Shown one piece after another: positions 25,770-34,135 of a DNA stretch of 64,000 bases. The stretch lies in NCBI GenBank assembly GCA_018377235.1, contig JAGZZT010000015.1, positions 1 to 64,000 on the forward strand. Direction: 5' to 3'. The translations under genes were made by a program, and so were the position numbers. Source of the DNA: Clostridium sp. GTDB taxonomy: Bacteria; Bacillota; Clostridia; Lachnospirales; Lachnospiraceae. Numbering within the stretch: the first letter of the stretch is position 1; each line of letters opens with the position of its first letter. The notes beneath the pieces are model-generated. The model ran no database searches, was not told where the DNA came from, and was given only the letters and a program-made list of their open reading frames with translations.

Positions 25770-25842
25770 ATGATGCTGAGGTCAAAAATCCTTCTGCAGG
25801 CAGGTTTGAGAGGGATTTGCGGCCTTTTGACCCTGGCATCAT
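25770..25842 (+). promoter_or_regulatory. Bulged hairpin between the carrier and the isocitrate dehydrogenase gene
   Basis: ATGATGC (25770-25776) pairs with GCATCAT (25836-25842). GGTCAAAA (25780-25787) pairs with TTTTGACC (25825-25832), and AATCC pairs with GGATT further in. Three-base internal loops separate the blocks. The right arm is not followed by a T-run, so it is more likely an RNA control element or processing site than a terminator. Confidence 0.6.
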
Positions 25843-25886
25843 ATCTAAGTTAAAAGTCCAGGCCTCAGCAGACAGAAGGGAGATAG

Positions 25887-26894
25887 ATGATGAAAAAGAC
25901 AGTTACAGTATTCAGGGGAGACGGAATTGGTCCGGAATTGGTGGACAGCGTATTAAAAATTTTAGAGGCAGCAGACGCGCCGTTAAATTATGAGCTGTTT
26001 GATGTGGGAGAAAATGAGTGGAAGAGAAGCGGAAGCCTTCTTCCAGAGGCGGCATGCCGTTCTTTTGAAAGGACGAAGGTGCTGTTAAAATCTCCAATTA
26101 CAACGCCGGTTGGAACAGGCTTTCGTTCTCTGAACGTAACACTCAGAGGAATGTACGATTTGTATGCCAATATCCGTCCGGTTCATTCCAACGCAGCAGT
26201 CCACACACCATTTCACAATGTAGACATTGTGATTTTCAGAGAAAATACAGAAGGACTTTATGTAGGACAGGAAGAAAAAATAGACGAGAACACAGTTCAT
26301 GCCATTAAAATCGTTACCAGAAAGGCCAGCGAGCGGATTATCCGGGACGCCTTTGAATACGCGGTACTTCACGGCAGGAAAAAAGTAACCTGCGTCCATA
26401 AAGCGAATATTTTGAAACAGTCGGATGGAATGTTTCTGTCTGTGTTTCGGGAGACAGCCAGGGAGTATCCCCAGATTGAGGCAGACGATAAAATTATTGA
26501 CAATACCTGTATGCAGCTGGTGATGAATCCAAATCAGTTCGATGTTATGGTAATGCAGAACCTGTACGGAGACATTATTTCAGACCTGTGCAGCGGTTTA
26601 ATCGGAGGCCTGGGGCTGGTTCCGTCCAGCAATATTGGAAAAGATTATGCAATGTTTGAGGCGGTACATGGAAGCGCTCCTGATATTGCAGGAAAAAATC
26701 TGGCAAACCCAACTGCCTTTCTCTGGTCTGCCTGTATGATGCTGGAATACATCAGTGAAAATGAGTGTGCCGCCAGAATCAGAAACGCGGTGGATCAGGT
26801 ACTTCAGGAGGGAACCTGCCTGACGAAGGATCTTCATGGAACTGCTTCCACAAGCGAGTATACAGAAGCAATTATTAGAAAACTTCAGAAATAG
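25887..26894 (+). CDS. NAD-type isocitrate/isopropylmalate dehydrogenase family protein
   Basis: A 335-residue beta-decarboxylating dehydrogenase. GDGIGPE opens the fold. The substrate loop FRSLNVTLR (Ser81, Asn83, Arg87) followed by NIRP (Arg97) has the Ser-x-Asn pattern of isocitrate rather than isopropylmalate enzymes. HGSAPDIAG carries Asp where NADP enzymes have Lys, so NAD is the likely cofactor. CVHKANILK and QNLYGDIISDLCSGL supply the catalytic Lys and metal Asp residues. It oxidises a 2-hydroxy-tricarboxylate to a 2-oxo acid. It stands with a carrier and DUF6282 rather than with citrate synthase or aconitase. Confidence 0.85.
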   Translation: MMKKTVTVFRGDGIGPELVDSVLKILEAADAPLNYELFDVGENEWKRSGSLLPEAACRSFERTKVLLKSPITTPVGTGFRSLNVTLRGMYDLYANIRPVHSNAAVHTPFHNVDIVIFRENTEGLYVGQEEKIDENTVHAIKIVTRKASERIIRDAFEYAVLHGRKKVTCVHKANILKQSDGMFLSVFRETAREYPQIEADDKIIDNTCMQLVMNPNQFDVMVMQNLYGDIISDLCSGLIGGLGLVPSSNIGKDYAMFEAVHGSAPDIAGKNLANPTAFLWSACMMLEYISENECAARIRNAVDQVLQEGTCLTKDLHGTASTSEYTEAIIRKLQK

Positions 26895-26906
26895 TTCTTG
26901 AGACGG

Positions 26907-26954
26907 AAAGCCAAGGATCTGCGTGCTGATACAGTGCCAGTCCCTTGGCTTTTT
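26907..26954 (+). terminator. Intrinsic terminator
   Basis: AAAGCCAAGG and CCTTGGCTTT pair across a loop of about 26 nt and are followed by a T-run, 13 bp after the dehydrogenase stop. Confidence 0.82.
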
Positions 26955-27079
26955 AGCATACTGTTTTCTGTGTCTGCCATATGACGGACGGAAACGAACC
27001 TTGCAAATAAAACAGGGTTCTTGTATACTGGAAAACAGAAGAAATTATATGCTGCAGATATAAATAAAGGAGCTTTTTA

Positions 27080-28024
27080 ATGAAAAAAAAATGTATCGGA
27101 ATCGACGTAGGAGGAACAACCGTAAAGCTGGGGCTGTTTGAGATGGACGGAACTTTGCTGGAGAAGTGGGAGATCCCAACCAGGAAGGAGAATGAAGGGG
27201 TGTTTATTCTTCCAGACGCCGCAGACTCTGTGAAGAGTAAACTTTCAGAGAGAGGTCTTGGCCTTTCCGACCTGGCCGGCGCTGGCCTGGGACTTCCAGG
27301 GCCGGTGATGCCAGACGGTTTTGTAGGCGTGTGCGTAAATCTGGGATGGAAGAATAAAAATCCTCAGAAGGAACTGAGTGCGCTCTTGGACGGAGTCCTT
27401 GTGCGGACAGGAAACGATGCTAATGTGGCTGCTCTGGGAGAGATGTGGCAGGGCGGAGGAAAGGGCTTTGAGGACATTGTTATGGTGACTCTGGGAACCG
27501 GCGTAGGCGGCGGTGTGATTCTGAATGGGAAAATTGTTTCCGGAAGGCATGGAATGGGCGGTGAGATCGGACATCTGCGCATCCGCGAGGGGGAGAAGGA
27601 GCCGTGCAACTGCGGCGGCTATGGCTGTCTGGAGCAGGTGGCCTCCGCTACTGGAATTGCCAGGGAGGCCAGAAGAGCCATGGAGCAGGATGGATCTGAT
27701 ACAGAAATGCGAAAATTTGGCAAGGATATTACCGCCAAGGATGTACTGGACTGCGCGAAGAGCGGGGATGCCATGGCCTGCCGCGTGATGGATACAGTAT
27801 TTTACTATTTAGGCTGGGCCTTGTCCACTGTGGCTATGACTGTGGATCCGGAGGTGTTCGTCATCGGAGGGGGAGTATCCAGGGCAGGAAGCTTTCTGAC
27901 AGATGGAATCAGGAAATATTTCGATCAGTTTACCACCCTCACTGATAAAAAGGCAGAAATTACTCTGGCTCAGCTGGGCAATGACGCTGGAATTTACGGG
28001 GCGGCGAGACTGATTCTGGACTAG
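27080..28024 (+). CDS. glk: ROK family glucokinase
   Basis: A 314-residue sugar kinase of the ROK family that phosphorylates glucose with ATP. Landmarks: N-terminal phosphate loop IGIDVGGTTVKLG, substrate motif GNDANVAALGE, LGTGVGGGVI, and the zinc site GxxxGEIGH...CNCGGYGCLEQ. The length and motifs fit the Firmicute glucokinases (GlcK type). It stands alone between two terminators. Confidence 0.9.
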   Translation: MKKKCIGIDVGGTTVKLGLFEMDGTLLEKWEIPTRKENEGVFILPDAADSVKSKLSERGLGLSDLAGAGLGLPGPVMPDGFVGVCVNLGWKNKNPQKELSALLDGVLVRTGNDANVAALGEMWQGGGKGFEDIVMVTLGTGVGGGVILNGKIVSGRHGMGGEIGHLRIREGEKEPCNCGGYGCLEQVASATGIAREARRAMEQDGSDTEMRKFGKDITAKDVLDCAKSGDAMACRVMDTVFYYLGWALSTVAMTVDPEVFVIGGGVSRAGSFLTDGIRKYFDQFTTLTDKKAEITLAQLGNDAGIYGAARLILD

Positions 28025-28144
28025 AAAAAGGACGGAGATGGAATCTGATGGAGCTGGAAGAAGAACTCAGCTGAAAGCAGATGGGAGGCTGAAAACAGCC
28101 GCAGAACAATAACAGCCTGAAGAAATAGACTGAATAAATGAGGA

Positions 28145-28172
28145 GCCCCCGGTATCCGAAGATAACCGGGGG
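28145..28172 (+). terminator. GC-rich hairpin after glucokinase, possible terminator
   Basis: CCCCCGGT and ACCGGGGG pair with a short AT-containing loop about 120 bp after the glk stop. No proper T-run follows, so termination is uncertain. The gap 28025-28313 otherwise holds an AT-rich stretch that must contain the promoter of the next gene. Confidence 0.5.
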
Positions 28173-28313
28173 AATTATGAAAAATCTATGTGCAAATCGA
28201 ATAAAAATAGGATTTGTACTCTTCGTTTTTTATATAAATAGTATAAAAAATGAATGTGAACAAAATATGAATAGCATATTAACAATGTATGAAACATAGG
28301 CGGAGGAAACCAT

Positions 28314-29966
28314 ATGAGCGACAGCAAAAAGCGAAAAACTATTGTCATCGGACATAAAAATCCAGATACGGATTCTATCTGTTCTGCCATCTGCTACGCC
28401 AATCTGAAACGTATCCTGACAGGAGAGAAATTTACCCCGGCCAGAGCCGGCCACGTCAATTCTGAGACACAGTATGTGCTGGATTATTTTGGGGTGGAAG
28501 CGCCCAAGCTTATTGAAAACGTGCGGACTCAGGTGAAGGACATAGAGATTCGGGAGACAGCGGGCGTCCAGAAAAACATTTCCCTGAAGAAAGCATGGAA
28601 CCTGATGCAGGACAATACGGTGGTAACTCTGCCGGCTGTGACAGAGGACAACACTCTGGAGGGACTGATTACAGTAGGAGATATTACCCGTTCCTACATG
28701 AATGTTTATGACAGCAGTATCCTGTCCAAGGCCTGTACCCAGTATTCTAATATTTTAGAGACGCTGGAGGGAGCTTTGGTGGTAGGTGATGAGAACGCCT
28801 ATTTTGATGAGGGAAAGGTGCTTGTGGCGGCTGCCAATCCTGACATGATGGAGTATTACATTGAGAAAAATGACCTGGTAATCCTGGGGAACCGCTATGA
28901 ATCTCAGCTGTGTGCCATTGAAATGGAAGCCAGCTGCATTATTGTCTGTGAGGGAGCCGGGGTATCCATGACCATTAAAAAGCTGGCTCAGGAGCGGGGC
29001 TGCACCGTTCTCACCACCCCCTACGATACCTACACAGCAGCCCGCCTGATTAACCAGAGTATGCCTATCAGCTATTTCATGACAAAGGAGAATCTGATCA
29101 CCTTCGGAACGGATGACTTTATCGATGATATCAGAGATGTGATGGCAAGCAAACGCCACCGTGATTTTCCGATTCTCGATAAGGATGGAAAGTACAAGGG
29201 CATGATTTCCAGGCGGAATCTCCTGGGAGCCAGGGGAAAGAACCTGATTTTAGTGGATCACAATGAGAGAAGCCAGGCGGTAGAGGGAATGGACAGCGCC
29301 AATGTGCTGGAAATTATCGATCATCACAGACTGGGAACTGTGGAGACCATGTCTCCGGTATTTTTCAGAAATCAGCCGTTAGGCTGCACAGGAACTATTA
29401 TTTATCAGATGTACAATGAAAATAAGGTAGAGATCGACAAAAAGACAGCGGGACTTTTATGCAGCGCAATTATTTCTGATACGCTTTTGTTCCGTTCTCC
29501 TACCTGCACGCCTATGGATCAGGCGGCGGCTCTGAACCTGGCTCAGATCGCGGAAATTGACGCGGAGGAATTCGCAAAGGAAATGTTTGAAGCTGGAAGC
29601 AAGCTGAAGGGAAAGACAGATTCAGAGATTTTCTATCAGGATTTCAAGCGTTTTACAGCCGGAAAACTGACCTTCGGAGTAGGTCAGATTACCTCATTAA
29701 ACGCAGAGGAACTCGAAAAACTGAAAGACAGGCTGTTAAAGTACATCGGAGAGGCCAGACAGGAGCAGAAAGTAGATATGATGTTCTTTATGATGACTAA
29801 TATTTTAGAACAGTCTACAGATCTGATCTGCGATGGACAGGGCGCGGAGCAGCTGGCTGCGGCTGCTTTCCATTTAAAGGAGGCTGCAAACGTGGTGAGG
29901 CTGCCGGGAGTTGTTTCCAGAAAGAAGCAGCTGATTCCGGGGCTGATGATTGCCACAGAGCAGTAG
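28314..29966 (+). CDS. Manganese-dependent inorganic pyrophosphatase with CBS and DRTGG domains
   Basis: A 550-residue family II pyrophosphatase. The catalytic DHH domain is split by a regulatory insert, as in clostridial nucleotide-regulated enzymes. GHKNPDTDSICSA opens the DHH part. A CBS motif follows (about residues 75-125, LPAVTEDNTLEGLITVGDITRS), then a DRTGG domain (about 130-240) and a second CBS (about 250-305, DFPILDKDGKYKGMISRRNL). The chain then returns to the catalytic part with EIIDHHRLG and the DHHA2 domain (SPTCTPMD...). Such enzymes are inhibited by AMP/ADP and activated by diadenosine polyphosphates. CGGAGGAAACC precedes the ATG. Confidence 0.93.
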   Translation: MSDSKKRKTIVIGHKNPDTDSICSAICYANLKRILTGEKFTPARAGHVNSETQYVLDYFGVEAPKLIENVRTQVKDIEIRETAGVQKNISLKKAWNLMQDNTVVTLPAVTEDNTLEGLITVGDITRSYMNVYDSSILSKACTQYSNILETLEGALVVGDENAYFDEGKVLVAAANPDMMEYYIEKNDLVILGNRYESQLCAIEMEASCIIVCEGAGVSMTIKKLAQERGCTVLTTPYDTYTAARLINQSMPISYFMTKENLITFGTDDFIDDIRDVMASKRHRDFPILDKDGKYKGMISRRNLLGARGKNLILVDHNERSQAVEGMDSANVLEIIDHHRLGTVETMSPVFFRNQPLGCTGTIIYQMYNENKVEIDKKTAGLLCSAIISDTLLFRSPTCTPMDQAAALNLAQIAEIDAEEFAKEMFEAGSKLKGKTDSEIFYQDFKRFTAGKLTFGVGQITSLNAEELEKLKDRLLKYIGEARQEQKVDMMFFMMTNILEQSTDLICDGQGAEQLAAAAFHLKEAANVVRLPGVVSRKKQLIPGLMIATEQ

Positions 29967-29982
29967 AGAAAAGGAGAAGCTT

Positions 29983-30741
29983 ATGTCAAAACAGGACTGG
30001 AAGCCGGGAAATATGCTGTATCCCGTACCGGTAATTATGGTGAGCTGTCAGAAGGAGGGAGAAAAGCCGAATATCATCACAGCGGCCTGGTGTGGGACCA
30101 CCTGTTCCTCTCCGGCTATGCTGTACGTGTCCATCCGGCCGGATCGTTATTCTCACCACATTATCAAAGAGACAGGAGAGTTCGTGGCCAATCTGGTGAC
30201 AGAGGATCTGACCTTTGCCACGGATTACTGTGGTGTGAAATCAGGCCGCGATACAGATAAATTTAAAGATATGAAGCTGACGCCGCTGGCTTCTAAAAAG
30301 GTCAGGTGTCCGGGCATCGCGGAGAGCCCAGTCAATCTGGAATGCCGGGTGACACAGGTTATTCCGCTGGGAAGCCACGATATGTTTCTGGCGGAGATCA
30401 TCAACGTGACGGTGGACGAAAAATACATGGATGAGACAGGACGTTTCCATCTGAATGAGGCTGGTCTGGTATCCTACTCCCACGGAGAATATTTTAAATT
30501 AGGTAAAAAACTCGGAAAATTCGGATATTCCGTTCAAAAGAAAAAAGATGGGAAGAAAGCCGGAGAGAAGCCTGGAAGACAGACAGAAAAACAGGAAATT
30601 GAGCTGAAAAATAAAGCAAAAGCAGGGACTGGGCTGAAAAGCGGCGGGAAACAGAAAGCTGCGCTGAAAAATAAAGCAAAAACAGGAACTGTACGAAAAG
30701 ATAAAGGAAAAGCAGGGACTGGCAGGAGAGACAAGAGATGA
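29983..30741 (+). CDS. Flavin reductase family protein with a basic repeat tail
   Basis: About 252 residues. The first 185 are a flavin reductase-like split-barrel domain (PVPVIMVSCQKEGEKPNIITAAWCGTTCSSPAMLYVSIRP), which binds FMN and often serves as an iron-sulphur flavoprotein partner. The last 65 residues are an unusual Lys/Gly/Arg-rich tail built from repeats of LKNKAKAGTG-like units, with little acidic content. The function of the tail is unknown; nucleic acid or membrane binding is possible. ATG 29983 has AAAAGGAGAAGC upstream. Its stop overlaps the next start (ATGA). Confidence 0.85.
   Translation: MSKQDWKPGNMLYPVPVIMVSCQKEGEKPNIITAAWCGTTCSSPAMLYVSIRPDRYSHHIIKETGEFVANLVTEDLTFATDYCGVKSGRDTDKFKDMKLTPLASKKVRCPGIAESPVNLECRVTQVIPLGSHDMFLAEIINVTVDEKYMDETGRFHLNEAGLVSYSHGEYFKLGKKLGKFGYSVQKKKDGKKAGEKPGRQTEKQEIELKNKAKAGTGLKSGGKQKAALKNKAKTGTVRKDKGKAGTGRRDKR
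30603..30721 (+). repeat. Direct repeats encoding the basic tail of the flavin reductase
   Basis: A unit beginning GCTGAAAAATAAAGC recurs at 30603 and 30663 with a 60-bp period. A diverged half-unit sits at about 30693-30721 (AAAAGATAAAGGAAAAGC). The repeats stay in frame and probably arose by slippage. Confidence 0.75.
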
Positions 30742-31262
30742 AAGAACAGAGAAAGGCGGACAACGTAACGCTGATTGGGATGCCGGCGGCTGGAAAAAGC
30801 ACAGTGGGAGTGCTTTTGGCAAAGAGGCTGGGATATTCCTTTGTAGACGTGGATATTGTAATTCAGGAACAGGAAAAAAGGCTGTTAAAGGAGATCATCG
30901 CTCAGGAGGGAATGGATGGCTTCATGGCAGTGGAAAACCGTGTGAACGCGGCTCTTCAGGCAGAGCAGAGCGTCATCGCTCCAGGCGGCAGTGTAATCTA
31001 TGGGGCGGAGGCCATGGCTCATTTAAAGGAAATCGGTCTGGTGGTTTATCTGAAAATCAGTTATGAGGAGCTGACAAAACGCCTGGGAAATATTGTAGAC
31101 AGAGGCGTGGTCCTGAAGGAGGGGATGACGCTCAGAGATCTCTACGAGGAGCGGGCAGCCTACTTTGAGAGGTATGCGGACATTACCATAGACGAGGAGG
31201 GTAAGGACCTGGGCCAGGTGGTGGACGAGCTGAGACGGATTCTGGAGGAGCGCTTATCATGA
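30738..31262 (+). CDS. Shikimate kinase-like P-loop kinase
   Basis: A 174-residue P-loop kinase. IGMPAAGKST is a perfect Walker A, DVDIVIQEQE holds the substrate-side Asp, and PGGSVIY matches the family GG motif of shikimate kinases; RGVVLKEGMTL replaces the usual lid region. It phosphorylates shikimate in the aromatic pathway if a true AroK. The gene is not with other aro genes and overlaps both neighbours by four bases, so a different small substrate cannot be excluded. Confidence 0.78.
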   Translation: MKEQRKADNVTLIGMPAAGKSTVGVLLAKRLGYSFVDVDIVIQEQEKRLLKEIIAQEGMDGFMAVENRVNAALQAEQSVIAPGGSVIYGAEAMAHLKEIGLVVYLKISYEELTKRLGNIVDRGVVLKEGMTLRDLYEERAAYFERYADITIDEEGKDLGQVVDELRRILEERLS

Positions 31263-33520
31263 AATCACTTGTTATTGCGGAAAAGCCCTCAGTAGGCAGA
31301 GACATTGCCCGTGTTCTGAACTGCAAAAAGAGCGGGGACGGCTGTCTGGAGGGAGAGAAATATGTAGTTACCTGGGCGCTGGGACATCTGGTGGAGCTGG
31401 CGGCGCCGGAGGCTTACAATAAGAAATATAAAGAATGGAAAATGGAGACTCTCCCCATGATGCCGCAGCCCTTTAAACTGGAGGTAATCGGAAAGACGGC
31501 GAAACAGTTTAATGCAGTAAAGCGCCAGCTGTTCAGAAATGATGTGAGGGACATTGTCATTGCCACAGACGCAGGCCGGGAGGGAGAGCTGGTCGCCAGA
31601 TTTATTCTGATGAAGACAGGCTGTAAAAAGCCAATTAAACGGCTCTGGATTTCTTCTGTCACAGACAAGGCCATAAGGGACGGCTTTTCCAGGCTCAGGG
31701 ACGGCAGAGAGTATAATAATCTTCGGGATGCTGCCATGTGCCGGGCAGAGGCAGACTGGCTGGTTGGCTTAAACGCTACCAGAGCCCTGACCTGTAAGTA
31801 CAACGCCCAGCTGTCCTGCGGCCGCGTTCAGACGCCTACTCTGGCTATGATTGCGGGAAGAGAAGAGGAAATTCGGAATTTCAGGCCGAAATCCTACTAT
31901 GGACTGACTGCCAGAACTGCCAATCCTTCTCTCACTCTGACCTGGCAGGATCAGAAGTCAGGCGGGATCAGAAGCTTTGACAGAGAGCGGATGGAAAAGC
32001 TTCTGAAGGCGCTGAGAGACCAGCCAGTGAAGATTGTGCAGGTGAAAAGAACGCCGAAAAAGACGATGGCTCCTTTACTCTATGATCTGACAGAGCTTCA
32101 GAGAGAGGCTAATAAGAGGTTCGGTTACTCTGCCAAAGAGACCTTAAATATCATGCAGAGGCTTTATGAGAATCATAAGGTACTCACTTATCCGAGAACA
32201 GATTCCAGGTATTTAAGCAGTGATGTGGCAGATACGCTCAGAGATCGTCTGGCGGCCTGCGGTACAGGCCCTTACAGAAAGCTGGCGGCTCGGCTGTCCA
32301 GGCAGACCTGGACAAAGAAGGCGGCCTTTATTAATGATGCCAAGGTGTCAGATCACCACGCCATTATCCCTACAGAGCAGTTTGTCCAGCTTCAGCATAT
32401 GACAGCGGAGGAACGAAAAATTTATGATCTGGTTGTACGCCGTTTTCTGGCTGTTCTGCTCCCTGCAGCGGAGTATGACGAGACTGTCATTACTGCAGAA
32501 ATAGGCGGTGAACGGTTTACAGCCAGGGGAAAGGTCATGCGCGTTCAGGGATGGCGGGAAGCATACGAGGAATCTGCAGGCACAGACAGCGGAACAGACA
32601 GTTCGTTCCTTTCTTTCGGATACCTGGATGACGAGACAGACGAAGAAGAGGAGAAAAACGGTGCTGCCAAAGTAAGGGAACAGACATTGCCAGAGGTGAA
32701 AGAAGGCATGGTGACTGCCGGGGCAGGGCTGACGTTGACAGAGGGAAAGACGAAGCCTCCTGCTCCGTTTAACGAGGCCACCCTTCTTTCCGCTATGGAA
32801 AATCCGGTGAAATATATGGAGTCCCACGATAAAGCTATGGCTAAAACTCTGGGAGAGACAGGGGGACTGGGAACTGTAGCCACCAGGGCGGATATTATTG
32901 AAAAACTCTTCTCAAGTTTCATGCTGGAGAAAAGGGGGAAGGATATTTTTCTGACCTCCAAGGCGAAACAGCTGTTAAAACTGGTTCCGGAGGATCTTCG
33001 GAAACCGGAGCTGACAGCAGAGTGGGAAATGAAGCTTTCTAAAATTGCAAAAGGAGAGCTTAAGCGGGATGCGTTTATGGGAGATATCTGCGCTTACACA
33101 GAAGAACTCATCGGGGAGATTAAAGGAGGAGAGGGAACCTTCCGTCACGATAATCTGACTAATACAAAATGTCCCCGCTGTGGAAAACGGATGCTCTCTG
33201 TTAAGGGAAAAAACAGCCAGATGCTGGTGTGCCAGGACAGAGAATGCGGTTACAGGGAAACTGTTTCCCGCACCTCCAACGCCAGATGTCCAAAGTGCCA
33301 CAAGAAAATGGAGCTGAGAGGCAAGGGGGAGAATCAGACGTTCTCCTGCTCCTGCGGCTACAAGGAGAAGCTGTCAAACTTTAAGGAACGCCGCCAGAAG
33401 GAAGGCGCAGGCGTGACGAAGCGTGACGTGGCGAAGTATCTGAATAAGCAGAATCAGGAAGAGAAAATGGTGAATAATCCATTCGCAGAGGCGTTTAAGA
33501 ATCTGGGGCTGGATAAATAG
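31259..33520 (+). CDS. topB: DNA topoisomerase III
   Basis: A 753-residue type IA topoisomerase. The TOPRIM domain has VIAEKPSVGRDIA at the N-terminus and IATDAGREGEL. The active-site tyrosine lies in VLTYPRTDSRYLS. Two C-terminal zinc-ribbon units (CPRCGKRML ... CQDRECGYRE and CPKCHKKMEL ... CSCGY) follow. An acidic insert near residues 440-480 is the only oddity. The gene relaxes and decatenates DNA. The start overlaps the previous stop (ATGA). Topoisomerase III genes are often on mobile elements, but the neighbours here look chromosomal. Confidence 0.95.
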   Translation: MKSLVIAEKPSVGRDIARVLNCKKSGDGCLEGEKYVVTWALGHLVELAAPEAYNKKYKEWKMETLPMMPQPFKLEVIGKTAKQFNAVKRQLFRNDVRDIVIATDAGREGELVARFILMKTGCKKPIKRLWISSVTDKAIRDGFSRLRDGREYNNLRDAAMCRAEADWLVGLNATRALTCKYNAQLSCGRVQTPTLAMIAGREEEIRNFRPKSYYGLTARTANPSLTLTWQDQKSGGIRSFDRERMEKLLKALRDQPVKIVQVKRTPKKTMAPLLYDLTELQREANKRFGYSAKETLNIMQRLYENHKVLTYPRTDSRYLSSDVADTLRDRLAACGTGPYRKLAARLSRQTWTKKAAFINDAKVSDHHAIIPTEQFVQLQHMTAEERKIYDLVVRRFLAVLLPAAEYDETVITAEIGGERFTARGKVMRVQGWREAYEESAGTDSGTDSSFLSFGYLDDETDEEEEKNGAAKVREQTLPEVKEGMVTAGAGLTLTEGKTKPPAPFNEATLLSAMENPVKYMESHDKAMAKTLGETGGLGTVATRADIIEKLFSSFMLEKRGKDIFLTSKAKQLLKLVPEDLRKPELTAEWEMKLSKIAKGELKRDAFMGDICAYTEELIGEIKGGEGTFRHDNLTNTKCPRCGKRMLSVKGKNSQMLVCQDRECGYRETVSRTSNARCPKCHKKMELRGKGENQTFSCSCGYKEKLSNFKERRQKEGAGVTKRDVAKYLNKQNQEEKMVNNPFAEAFKNLGLDK

Positions 33521-33593
33521 TAAACAGCAAAATCAGTTTCTTTCGAAAAGTTTACAAATCATTTTCGCAATCCTTAAACCTGCATTCCTCCTC

Positions 33594-33622
33594 TTGAATC
33601 TGGAAAAAATGTAAAATATAAT
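33594..33622 (+). promoter_or_regulatory. Sigma-A promoter of the small membrane protein gene
   Basis: TTGAAT (33594-33599), 17 bp, TATAAT (33617-33622); the gene starts 66 bp later. Confidence 0.7.
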
Positions 33623-33688
33623 GGCTGTATAAGATAAAACCTGATACAGCAGGACAAAATAAAAACAGATTCAGAGAGGGGGATTTAT

Positions 33689-33940
33689 ATGATACAGAAA
33701 ACCAATCTTTCTTTTATGCATTTAATTTCAGGCATCTTGTTTCTGGTTATGATATTTTTCCAGATGACAGGTATGCAGGCGGCTTTCGGCCTGATGGCAG
33801 CCGCTGTCATTGTGTTTGAGCTTGGACTTATGGCTATGGAAAAAAGCGGAAGATTTATAGAAGGCAGAACCACAAGAGCAGAGCAGGCGCTCTACCTGGC
33901 AGCGGCGGTTATGATTATAGCCTGTATGATTTTTCAGTAG
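33689..33940 (+). CDS. Small membrane protein of unknown function
   Basis: An 83-residue protein with three hydrophobic segments (about residues 10-27, 31-49 and 66-82) and short charged loops (KSGRFIEGRTTRAEQ). I do not recognise it. It has its own sigma-A promoter, GAGAGGGGG ribosome binding site and terminator, which makes it a real single-gene unit despite its size. Confidence 0.7.
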   Translation: MIQKTNLSFMHLISGILFLVMIFFQMTGMQAAFGLMAAAVIVFELGLMAMEKSGRFIEGRTTRAEQALYLAAAVMIIACMIFQ

Positions 33941-33988
33941 AGGACAGCGTAAACGTACAAAAGAACAGAGAATAAATAGAAAATGAAG

Positions 33989-34034
33989 AAGTCCGTCACA
34001 TTTCAGGAGAAAAGGGATGTGGCGGGCTTTTTAT
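33989..34034 (+). terminator. Intrinsic terminator
   Basis: AAGTCCGTCACAT pairs with ATGTGGCGGGCTT (G-U pairs included), followed by TTTTTA. It ends the small membrane protein unit. Confidence 0.75.
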
Positions 34035-34135
34035 TATGTAATTTAACTGAAAGGCAGATAGAGATTGCCAGTCCATAAGCACAGCTATATAATGAACATA
34101 TGGTTTTCAGCTTTTCTAAAAGAGGAGGTGTGTTT

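Noticed and set aside
31259..33520. Topoisomerase III as part of a second mobile element
   Set aside because: Such genes are common on conjugative elements, but the flanking genes are overlapping chromosomal-type genes and no integrase, relaxase or attachment repeat is near.
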